37,632 nucleotides of DNA from Clostridiales bacterium UBA6386 (lineage in GTDB: Bacteria > Bacillota > Clostridia > Oscillospirales > Oscillospiraceae): positions 1 through 37,632 of the forward strand of contig DJQM01000061.1 of assembly GCA_002437585.1 (NCBI GenBank), in the 5' to 3' direction. Shown here in pieces: positions 7,756 through 16,211 of the stretch (position 1 is the stretch's first letter; every line of letters begins with the position of its first letter). A program made the position numbers and the translations under genes. The notes beneath the pieces were generated by a model that saw only the letters and a program-made list of their open reading frames with translations, did no database searches and had not been told where the DNA came from.

Positions 7756-8734
7756 GTGTGGCCGCCATGACAGCCTTGATGGTGTGCATCCGGTTTTCCG
7801 CCTCGTCGAAGACGATGGAGCGGTCGCTCTCAAAGACCTCGTCGGTGACTTCCATGCAGTCAATGCCGAACTTGTCATAAATCTGCTGGCCGATGGTGGT
7901 TTTCAGATCATGGAAGGCCGGCAGGCAGTGCATGAACCGGCACTGGGTTCCCGCGGCGTTCATCAGCCCCATGGTCACCCGGTAGGGGGACAGTGCCTCG
8001 ATCCGCTCCTGCCAGACGCTGTCCGGCTCGCCCATGGACACCCACACGTCGGTATAGATCACGTCCGCATTTTTCACCGCCTCCATGGGGTCGGTGATCA
8101 GATCGATGACCCCGCCGGTTCCCATGGCAATGTCCCGGCAGGTCTTGACCAGAGCCGGATTGGGAAAATAGTGCTCCGGGGCGCAGGCTACAAAGTGCAT
8201 TCCCATTTTGGCGCAGCCCACCATGAGAGAATTGCCCATATTGTACCGGGCATCGCCCATGTACACCAGCTTCCTGCCCTTCAGGGAGCCGAAATGCTCC
8301 CCTATTGTCAGAAAGTCCGCCAGAATCTGGGTGGGGTGGAACTCATTGGTCAGGCCGTTCCACACGGGCACCCCCGCGTATTTTGCCAGCTCCTCCACAA
8401 TATTCTGGGCAAAGCCCCGGTACTCAATGCCGTCATACATCCGCCCCAGCACCCGGGCGGTGTCGGCGATGGACTCCTTCTTGCCCATCTGAGAGCCGGA
8501 GGAGCCGATGTAGGTCACTCCCATACCCAGGTCGTGACCCGCCACCTCAAAGGAGCAGCGGGTGCGGGTAGAATCCTTGGCAAAAAGCAGAACGATGTTC
8601 TTGCCCTCGCAGAGCTTATGGGGAATCCCCGCCTTTTTTTCCGCCTTCAGTTTCGCGGCCAGCTCCAGAAGACCGCCGATTTCCGCCGGAGTCAGATCCA
8701 GCAGCTTGAGAAAGCTTTTCCCCTTCAAATCCAT
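7751..8734 (-). CDS. argF: Ornithine carbamoyltransferase
   Basis: Makes citrulline from ornithine and carbamoyl phosphate. The 327-residue protein contains the carbamoyl-phosphate loop DSTRTRCSFEVA near residue 56, the HPTQILADFLT block, and the catalytic FMHCLPAFHD near residue 265. The ATG at 8734 has AGGAGG seven bases upstream; the longer frame to 8791 lacks a site and would run into argD. It is the last gene of the argGHCJBDF operon, 13 bp after argD. In an operon with argG and argH this is the biosynthetic enzyme rather than a catabolic arcB. Confidence 0.96.
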   Translation of the reverse strand: MDLKGKSFLKLLDLTPAEIGGLLELAAKLKAEKKAGIPHKLCEGKNIVLLFAKDSTRTRCSFEVAGHDLGMGVTYIGSSGSQMGKKESIADTARVLGRMYDGIEYRGFAQNIVEELAKYAGVPVWNGLTNEFHPTQILADFLTIGEHFGSLKGRKLVYMGDARYNMGNSLMVGCAKMGMHFVACAPEHYFPNPALVKTCRDIAMGTGGVIDLITDPMEAVKNADVIYTDVWVSMGEPDSVWQERIEALSPYRVTMGLMNAAGTQCRFMHCLPAFHDLKTTIGQQIYDKFGIDCMEVTDEVFESDRSIVFDEAENRMHTIKAVMAATL

Positions 8735-8747
8735 ATGTTTCCTCCTG

Positions 8748-9917
8748 TCAGGCCAGCTGGGCGGCCACGGTCTGGATGGCCTCCACTGCAAACTTCAAGT
8801 CCTCCATGGGGATATTCAGGGCGGGCAGCAGCCGCACCTTATTCTTCGCGGTCAGGCACAGAACCCCCCGCTCCATGCAGGCCTTCACCACATCCGCCGC
8901 CGGGGCAACGGGCTTCACGCCGATCATCAGCCCCAGGCCGGTAACGGACTCGATGCCGGGGGCACCGGTGAGAGTCTTGAACACATAATCGCTCTTCTTG
9001 CGAACCTCCGCCAGAAAATCGTCGGTAAGCCGCTCGATGATGCTCACGCCGCCGGCGCAGCAGACCGGATTGCCGCCATAGGTGGAGCCATGGTCGCCGA
9101 AGCCCAGCACATTCTGAACCTTTTCGCCCAGCAGGCAGGCACCGATGGGAAGACCGCCCCCCAGACCCTTGGCCGTGGACACAATGTCCGGCTGCACGTC
9201 AAAATTCATGTAGCCGTAGAGCTTGCCGGAGCGGCCGTTGCCGATCTGCACCTCATCCATCATGAGGGGGATATCCTCCTCATGCGCCAACTGATTCGCC
9301 GCCGCCAGGTATTCCGCCGTCAGGGGCAGCACGCCGCCCTCGCCCTGGACGACCTCCATGAGAATGCCCGCAACCTTATGACTTGCCACGCAGTCCTTCA
9401 ATGCCTGAATGTCGTTGGCGGGTACATGGACAAAGCCCGGAGTCAGAGGCTGGAACAGCTCATGGAAATGATCCTGCCCGGTGGCCGCCAGCGTCGTCAG
9501 CGTCCTGCCATGGAAGCTATTTTGAAGGGTCACGATGGTGTAGCAGTCCGCGCCCTTCTTCTCGGCGGAATACTTTCTTGCCGCCTTGATGGCGCACTCG
9601 TTGGCTTCCGCTCCGGAATTGGCGAAGAACACCTTCTTCATGCCGGTTTTCTCGCACAGGAGCCTCGCCAGCTTGGCGCAGGGCTCGGTGTAATAGAGGT
9701 TGGATGTGTGCTGCACCTTGTTCAGCTGCCCGATCACCGCCGCCTTCCAGGCTTCATCGCCGTAGCCGAAGATCGTAACCCCGATGCCGGAGCCCATGTC
9801 CACATAGGTCTTGCCCTGGGAATCCACCGCGCGGCTGCCCTGGCCGGAGACAATCTCCACCGGAAACCGCTTGTAAGTCCCGGCCACATAGGCCTTGTCC
9901 ATATCCATAATGCGCAT
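8748..9917 (-). CDS. argD: Acetylornithine aminotransferase
   Basis: PLP enzyme that converts N-acetylglutamate semialdehyde to N-acetylornithine with glutamate as donor. The 389-residue class III aminotransferase has ANSGAEANECAIK near residue 97, SFHGRTL, MDEVQIGNGR near residue 220, and the PLP lysine in STAKGLGGGLPIGA near residue 248. QIGNGR (rather than QTGMGRTG) is a variant common in clostridia. Start ATG at 9917 lies 3 bp after the argB stop, with GGGGGA upstream inside the end of argB; a second ATG at 9908 is also possible. Confidence 0.95.
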   Translation of the reverse strand: MRIMDMDKAYVAGTYKRFPVEIVSGQGSRAVDSQGKTYVDMGSGIGVTIFGYGDEAWKAAVIGQLNKVQHTSNLYYTEPCAKLARLLCEKTGMKKVFFANSGAEANECAIKAARKYSAEKKGADCYTIVTLQNSFHGRTLTTLAATGQDHFHELFQPLTPGFVHVPANDIQALKDCVASHKVAGILMEVVQGEGGVLPLTAEYLAAANQLAHEEDIPLMMDEVQIGNGRSGKLYGYMNFDVQPDIVSTAKGLGGGLPIGACLLGEKVQNVLGFGDHGSTYGGNPVCCAGGVSIIERLTDDFLAEVRKKSDYVFKTLTGAPGIESVTGLGLMIGVKPVAPAADVVKACMERGVLCLTAKNKVRLLPALNIPMEDLKFAVEAIQTVAAQLA

Positions 9918-9920
9918 TTG

Positions 9921-10784
9921 TCAATCCCCCATAATCATTGTGCCCGCGCCTTCGTCGGTCAGCAGCTCCATCAGGATGGAGTGGGGCACCCGTCCGTCCA
10001 TAATGACCACATGCCTGACACCCTTCTCGATGGCCTCGACGCAGCAGTCCACCTTGGGGATCATGCCCCCGGAGATCACGCCCTCGTCGAAAAGCCGTCT
10101 CGCCTCCGACACCGTCAGAGCCGGGATCAGGGTACCGGGATCGTCCTTGTCCCGGAGGATGCCGGCGATGTCCGTCATCATAATCAGCCGCTCGGCGTTC
10201 AGCGCGCCGGCGATGTACGCCGCGGCGGTGTCGCCGTTGATGTTGTAGGTATTGCCCTGACGGTCACTGGCCACGGTGGACACCACCGGAATGTAGTGCT
10301 TTTCCAGAAGGTCTGTAATGGGCTGAGGCCGGATCCGGGTGATTTTTCCCACATAGCCCAGAGCCTCGTCCTTCATGGTGGCCTCAATGATGCCGCCGTC
10401 AATGCCGCTGACTCCCACCGCGTGGCCGCCCTTCATTTGCAGCAGGTTCACCAGGGTCTTGTTGACCTTCCCCGCCAGCACCATCTGGACAATGTCCACG
10501 GTTTCCTTGTCCGTTACCCGCAGGCCGTTGACGAACTGCGCCTGCTTGCCCAGGCGTTTCATGGTGTCGCTGATCTCCGGGCCACCGCCGTGAACCAGCA
10601 CTACCTTGACCCCGATGAGCCACAGAAGGGTGATGTCCTCCATCACCTGCTGCTTGAGCTGCTCGTTGATCATGGCGTTGCCGCCGTACTTGATGACGAC
10701 GATCTTGCCGCTGTATTTCTTGATGTAAGGAAGGGCTTGGGTCAGAACCTCCGCCCGCTCCCGATTGGATAGCAGATTCTCCAT
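9921..10784 (-). CDS. argB: Acetylglutamate kinase
   Basis: Phosphorylates N-acetylglutamate, usually the arginine-feedback point. The 287-residue amino-acid-kinase-fold protein has VIKYGGNAM near residue 32, VLVHGGGPEI near residue 65, the INGDTAAAYIAGAL block and GGMIPKV near residue 240. A basic, mobile N-terminal helix (LTQALPYIKKYSGK) is present, the element that makes the hexameric, arginine-sensitive form in other bacteria, so feedback inhibition is likely. Start ATG at 10784 uses a GAGG that overlaps the argJ stop codon, so the genes are probably translationally coupled. Confidence 0.96.
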   Translation of the reverse strand: MENLLSNRERAEVLTQALPYIKKYSGKIVVIKYGGNAMINEQLKQQVMEDITLLWLIGVKVVLVHGGGPEISDTMKRLGKQAQFVNGLRVTDKETVDIVQMVLAGKVNKTLVNLLQMKGGHAVGVSGIDGGIIEATMKDEALGYVGKITRIRPQPITDLLEKHYIPVVSTVASDRQGNTYNINGDTAAAYIAGALNAERLIMMTDIAGILRDKDDPGTLIPALTVSEARRLFDEGVISGGMIPKVDCCVEAIEKGVRHVVIMDGRVPHSILMELLTDEGAGTMIMGD

Positions 10785-10794
10785 GGCGTTTTCC

Positions 10795-12009
10795 TCAGGT
10801 GCGGTAGTCGCCGTTGATCCTGACGTAGTCGTAGGTCAGATCACAGCCCCAGGCGGTGGAGGCGAAGCTGCCGCTGTTCAGCTCCACCAAAATTTCGATT
10901 TCCTTTTCCAGAAGCACCTTTTTTGCGATTTCCTCGGAAAAGTCCAGTCCCGCGCCGTCCTTGCAGACGGCCACCGTGCCTGCCGGGCTGCGGAAGGCCA
11001 CGTCCACCTTGTGGACATCCACCTGAGCACCGCTGTAGCCGATGGCGCACAGCACCCGACCCCAGTTGGCGTCCGCGCCGAACATGGCGGCCTTCAAAAG
11101 GCTGGAACAGATGACGCTCTTGGCGACGGTTTTCGCGGTGGGAAGGTCTGCCGCTCCCGTGACCTTGCACTCTAAGAGCTTGGTAGCGCCCTCGCCGTCT
11201 CCGGCGATCTTCCGGCACAGGGCAATGGTCACGGAGTTCAGGGCTTGCATGAAGGCGGTGAAGTCCTCCCCTTCCTCCGTCACCTCCGGATTCCCCGCCA
11301 GGCCGTTGGCGAGAATCGTCACCATGTCGTTGGTGGAGGTATCGCCGTCGATGGAGAGCATGTTGAAGGTATTCGCAATATCCCCGGACAGAGCCTTCTG
11401 GAGCATCCTGGGAGAAATGGCTCCGTCGGTGGTCAGGAACACCAGCATGGTGGCCATGTTGGGATGGATCATGCCGCTGCCCTTGGCAATGCCCCCCAGG
11501 CGGCAGGTTTTGCCCCCCAGAGTGAACTCCACGGCGACCTCCTTGCGAACGGTGTCGGTGGTCATGATGCCCTCGGCGGCGGTTCCGCTGCCGGTTTCAG
11601 ACAGCCCCGCCACCAGCTCCGGCAGACCCGCCGCAATGGGGTCAATGGAAAGAGGCTGGCCGATGACGCCGGTGGAGGCTACCACCACGTCGTCGGCGGA
11701 AATGCCCAGGGCGGAGGCCGCCAGCGCACTCATTTCCTCTGCAATTTCGATACCGCCCCGGTTGCAGGTGTTGGCGTTGCCGCTGTTGCAGATCACCGCC
11801 TGGGCGGTGCCGTTTGCGAGATGCTGTTTCGTCACGGTCAAGGGCGCGCCCTTGACCAGGTTCGTGGTGTACACCGCCGCCGCGCTGGCCGGAACGGTGC
11901 TGAAAATCAGAGATAAATCCTTCTTGCTGTGGTTCTTCCGGATGCCGCAGTGAACGCCGTTTGCCCGGAAGCCCTTCGCGGCGCACACGCCGCCTTCGAT
12001 TACCTTCAT
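10795..12009 (-). CDS. argJ: Bifunctional glutamate N-acetyltransferase / amino-acid acetyltransferase
   Basis: Moves the acetyl group from N-acetylornithine to glutamate and, if bifunctional, also makes N-acetylglutamate from acetyl-CoA. The 404-residue protein has the self-cleavage site in IHPNMATMLVFLTTD near residue 190; the Thr of ATM becomes the N-terminal nucleophile of the beta chain. KGSGM just before it is also conserved. Start ATG at 12009 follows AAGGAG by 6 bases. No separate argA or argE is in the operon, which fits a recycling pathway. I call it bifunctional by context; the sequence alone does not prove the acetyl-CoA activity. Confidence 0.95.
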   Translation of the reverse strand: MKVIEGGVCAAKGFRANGVHCGIRKNHSKKDLSLIFSTVPASAAAVYTTNLVKGAPLTVTKQHLANGTAQAVICNSGNANTCNRGGIEIAEEMSALAASALGISADDVVVASTGVIGQPLSIDPIAAGLPELVAGLSETGSGTAAEGIMTTDTVRKEVAVEFTLGGKTCRLGGIAKGSGMIHPNMATMLVFLTTDGAISPRMLQKALSGDIANTFNMLSIDGDTSTNDMVTILANGLAGNPEVTEEGEDFTAFMQALNSVTIALCRKIAGDGEGATKLLECKVTGAADLPTAKTVAKSVICSSLLKAAMFGADANWGRVLCAIGYSGAQVDVHKVDVAFRSPAGTVAVCKDGAGLDFSEEIAKKVLLEKEIEILVELNSGSFASTAWGCDLTYDYVRINGDYRT

Positions 12010-12027
12010 CGTTTTCTCCTTCTTCTC

Positions 12028-12945
12028 TTACAGGGACAGCCCGGTGGTCTCCTCCAGACCCAGCAGCAGATTCATATTCTGAATCGCCGCGCCGGAGGCG
12101 CCCTTGCCCAGGTTGTCAAAAATCGCCGTGACCATGCACTGATCCCGCTGCCCGCTGACCTGAATGCGCATGGTGTCCTTTCCGGCGTAGGTATCGGCGT
12201 AGATCACCGGCTCATCGCCGCCCAAAGGCGCGACGCTCATCAGCTTTTGCCCGGCGTAGTGATCGCTCAGCACCTCCCAGGCTGCCTGGGCGTCAACGCC
12301 GGGAAGCAGCACGGAGGTTGCCATACCGGCGTAAAAGTCCCCCAGAATGGGAGAAAACACCGGTTTTTTCGTCAGGCCGCAGAGCTTCTGCATTTCCGGC
12401 AGATGCTTGTGGGTAAGACCGGTTGCGTAAATCCGGTGGCTTTCGTGGCGGGGATCCCGGTTTTCGTCCGCATATTCCGCGATCAGCTTCTTCCCGCCGC
12501 CGGAGTAGCCGGTGAGGGAGTAGGCCGTCAGGGGAAAATCGGCGGAAATCACCCCATGGCGCACCAGAGGATACACCCCGGCGATAAAGCCGCTGGCGTG
12601 ACAGCCGGGATTTGCCACCCGCTTGGAATGAATGATCGCCTGCCGATGCCCGGAAGATAATTCCGGGAAGCCATAAGCCCAGTCCGGGGCAACACGGTGG
12701 GCGGTGGAGGTGTCGATCACCGCCACATGGCCGCTTTCGACCAGGCTCACCGCCTCGATGGCGGCAGCGTCCGGCAGGCACAAAAAGGCAATATCCGCCC
12801 CGTTCAGAGCGTCCTTCCGGGCGTTCAAGTCCTTGCGCAGCTCCTCCGGCAGCGTGACCAGCTCCAGGTCTTTTCTTCCTGCCAGCCGCTCCCGGATCCG
12901 CAGGCCGGTGGTTCCGGCACTTCCGTCAATAAATACCTTGGTCAT
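12028..12945 (-). CDS. argC: N-acetyl-gamma-glutamyl-phosphate reductase, short (type 2) form
   Basis: Reduces N-acetylglutamyl phosphate with NADPH. At 305 residues and starting with a FIDGSAGTTGLRIRERL nucleotide-binding motif, it belongs to the short type 2 ArgC group rather than the roughly 345-residue type 1 of most Bacilli. The catalytic Cys is in NPGCHASGF near residue 112. Its ATG overlaps the argH stop codon as ATGA, a four-base overlap that implies coupled translation. Other operon members look ordinary for Firmicutes, so the type 2 enzyme is the one unusual component. Confidence 0.94.
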   Translation of the reverse strand: MTKVFIDGSAGTTGLRIRERLAGRKDLELVTLPEELRKDLNARKDALNGADIAFLCLPDAAAIEAVSLVESGHVAVIDTSTAHRVAPDWAYGFPELSSGHRQAIIHSKRVANPGCHASGFIAGVYPLVRHGVISADFPLTAYSLTGYSGGGKKLIAEYADENRDPRHESHRIYATGLTHKHLPEMQKLCGLTKKPVFSPILGDFYAGMATSVLLPGVDAQAAWEVLSDHYAGQKLMSVAPLGGDEPVIYADTYAGKDTMRIQVSGQRDQCMVTAIFDNLGKGASGAAIQNMNLLLGLEETTGLSL

Positions 12946-14315
12946 GCCAGATGCTCCTTTACATAGGCGATCTGAGCTTCCACCGAAGGCACGGAGGTAC
13001 CGCCCAGAGAGATCCGCTTCTCCACGCAGGTCAGAAGATCAATGTCCTGATACAGGTCTTCGTCAAACAGCTCGGAATACTGCTTGTAGACTGACAGCGG
13101 CAGGGTCTCCAGCACACAGCCCTCGGCAATGCACCGAGCCACCAGCCGGCCGGAAATCTTATAGGCACTGCGGAAGGGCATGCCCTTCTTCACCAGGTAA
13201 TCGGCCAGGTCGGTGGCGTTGATGAAGCCCCCCTGGGCCGCTTTTTTCATGTTGTCCGGCCGGGTGGTCATGGTGGCGATCATGGGAGCGAAGACCTTCA
13301 GGCACATCTTCACGGTGTCCACCCCGTCGAATACCGCCTCCTTGTCCTCCTGCATGTCCTTGTTATAGGCCAGGGGCAGACCCTTCAGGGTGGTGAGCAT
13401 GGCCATCAGATCGCCGTAAACCCGGCCGGTCTTGCCCCGAACCAGCTCCGCCATATCCGGGTTCTTCTTCTGGGGCATGATGGAAGAGCCGGTGGTGTAA
13501 GCGTCGCTGAGCTCCACGAACTTGAATTCCCAGCTGGCCCAGAGGATGACCTCCTCGGAAAACCGGGACAGGTGCATCATGAGCGTAGACAGGCTGCTCA
13601 GCAGCTCCACGCAGAAATCCCGGTCGGACACGCCGTCGATGGAGTTTCTCGCCACATCGTCAAAGCCCAACTGCTTGGCTTCAGACACCCGGTCGGTGTC
13701 ATAGGTAGTTCCGGCCAGGGCGCAGGAGCCGATGGGCGACACGTTCATCCGCTTCCGGCAGTCGGCAAGCCGGTCGATATCCCGCAGAAGCATCATGGCG
13801 TAGGCCATGAGATGATGGGAAAACAGGATGGGCTGTGCCCGCTGCAAATGGGTATAGCCGGGGAGAATCACGGTTTTGTTGGCCTCGGCCTGGGAAACGA
13901 TGGCCTTCAGAAGGGACTTCACCAGGCCGGTGATCTGGTCGACCTCCGAGCGCAGATACATCCGCAGGTCAAGAGCCACCTGATCGTTCCGGCTCCGGGC
14001 GGTGTGGAGCTTCTTGCCCACGTCCCCCAGCCGCTGGGTCAGCACCTGCTCGACGAACATGTGGATATCCTCGCAGCCGAAATCAAATTCCAGCTTGCCG
14101 GAGTCCAGATCGTCTAAGATTCCCTGGAGGCCGTCGATGAGCTGCTCGGCTTCCTTCGGGGCGATGATGCCCTGGGCACCCAGCATGGCGGCATGAGCCA
14201 TGGAGCCGGTGATATCCTGTCGGTACATCCGGCAGTCAAAGTGGATGGAGGAATTGAAGTCGTCCGCAATGCTGTCGGTTTTGCCGGAGGTTCGTCCGGC
14301 CCACATTTTTTCCAT
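12942..14315 (-). CDS. argH: Argininosuccinate lyase
   Basis: Splits argininosuccinate into arginine and fumarate, the last step. The 457-residue fumarase-superfamily protein shows the expected start MWAGRTSG, SRNDQVALDLRMYLR near residue 100, TH of GYTHLQRAQP near residue 148 and the signature GSSIMPQKKNPD near residue 265. The ATG at 14315 has a GAGGACAGG segment upstream; the longer frame to 14375 is not supported by a ribosome site. It follows argG after 144 bp that hold a strong hairpin, the only sizeable gap in the operon. Confidence 0.97.
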   Translation of the reverse strand: MEKMWAGRTSGKTDSIADDFNSSIHFDCRMYRQDITGSMAHAAMLGAQGIIAPKEAEQLIDGLQGILDDLDSGKLEFDFGCEDIHMFVEQVLTQRLGDVGKKLHTARSRNDQVALDLRMYLRSEVDQITGLVKSLLKAIVSQAEANKTVILPGYTHLQRAQPILFSHHLMAYAMMLLRDIDRLADCRKRMNVSPIGSCALAGTTYDTDRVSEAKQLGFDDVARNSIDGVSDRDFCVELLSSLSTLMMHLSRFSEEVILWASWEFKFVELSDAYTTGSSIMPQKKNPDMAELVRGKTGRVYGDLMAMLTTLKGLPLAYNKDMQEDKEAVFDGVDTVKMCLKVFAPMIATMTTRPDNMKKAAQGGFINATDLADYLVKKGMPFRSAYKISGRLVARCIAEGCVLETLPLSVYKQYSELFDEDLYQDIDLLTCVEKRISLGGTSVPSVEAQIAYVKEHLA

Positions 14316-14357
14316 AATCCTGTCCTCGTAGTTCTTTCTTTGTAATGCGAAATGCCA

Positions 14358-14395
14358 AATGCGTTTCCGGGGCACAATGCCCCGGGCTTCGCATT
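14358..14395 (-). other. Hairpin between argG and argH
   Basis: A perfect 8 bp core stem, CCGGGGCA-CAA-TGCCCCGG at 14367-14385, flanked by a matching outer stem AATGCG/CGCATT. No U tract follows on the minus strand, so it is better read as an RNA processing or stability element than as a full terminator. Confidence 0.6.
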
Positions 14396-14459
14396 CAGCA
14401 TCGCAGTGTTATTCTCTATGAAACGCCTCTTTCAAAGCGTCAGGAAAGCTTCCCAAAAA

Positions 14460-15683
<1,224 letters not shown>

Positions 15684-15700
15684 GATATGCAGCCTCCACA

Positions 15701-15735
15701 TGTATAATATACAGTCGTTATTGAGTAATCATACA
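15701..15735 (-). promoter_or_regulatory. Candidate ArgR operator pair
   Basis: At 15722-15735 a 14-mer, TGAGTAATCATACA, matches the classical ARG box core (TGAATNNNNATTCA-type) at 11 of 14 positions and covers the predicted transcription start. A second perfect palindrome, TGTATA-A-TATACA, lies at 15701-15713; the two centres are about 21 bp apart, the spacing of paired ARG boxes in other bacteria. The second box fits the consensus poorly. Confidence 0.5.
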
Positions 15736-15737
15736 GG

Positions 15738-15766
15738 ATTATACTCCCCTCGCCTCCATTTGTCAA
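15738..15766 (-). promoter_or_regulatory. Consensus promoter of the arg operon
   Basis: On the minus strand TTGACA and TATAAT are both perfect and are separated by exactly 17 bp. Predicted start near 15731. Such a strong promoter would need repression, which fits the operator just downstream. Confidence 0.9.
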
Positions 15767-15783
15767 CGGCTGGAGCCTACTTT

Positions 15784-16130
15784 TTCCAAATCCCGGAGCT
15801 TTTCGGAACTATGTCCGTTTTTTTGGGGAAAACCGGCGGGTTTCCCGCCATTATTCACAAAGGATTTTCGAGACTTCGGTTCCCGGTTTTCCGGGGATGA
15901 ATGGCCGTCCGCTTCGGGCAGAAGGGGGCATTCCCAGTGAAAATGGCCGGTTCTTCGCTTTTTCCGAAGGTTTTCGGCCTTGTACCGATTGATTTGTATT
16001 TTTATACAGTATACCCTCATAAAACTTCATGCGCAAATGCTGCACCGCGAAAATGCGCACATGCCGGCGCGTGAAGTTTTTGTGCATCATTTCCGGTTGC
16101 CCCGCAGGGGCGAGGAAATGGCACACCCCT
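15784..16130. other. Gene-free stretch upstream of the arg promoter
   Basis: About 350 bp. I see no convincing coding sequence, ribosome site or strong hairpin on either strand; the two frames of 85-91 codons open here overlap each other and resemble nothing. It may simply be spacer between the arg promoter and the SH3-gene terminator. Confidence 0.4.
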
Positions 16131-16133
16131 CAT

Positions 16134-16159
16134 TTTTGCTATGCTTTTGCATAGCAAAA
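16134..16159. terminator. Second hairpin beyond the SH3-protein terminator
   Basis: A perfect 11 bp stem, TTTTGCTATGC with a TTTT loop and its complement. It directly follows the terminator at 16159-16188 on the minus strand and could serve as a back-up. Confidence 0.55.
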
Positions 16160-16188
16160 TAACCCCACAGGTTTCCCTGTGGGGTTAT
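16159..16188 (-). terminator. Terminator of the SH3-repeat protein gene
   Basis: A perfect 13 bp stem (16159-16171 with 16176-16188) with a four-base loop, followed on the minus strand by TTTTG. It starts 23 bp after the stop codon. Confidence 0.88.
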
Positions 16189-16211
16189 CGGTTGTGTGAG
16201 CCGCTTTCCGG

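Noticed and set aside
8562..10772. 736-codon plus-strand frame opposite argF, argD and argB
   Set aside because: Spans three genes with strong family matches on the other strand and has no homology I recognise.
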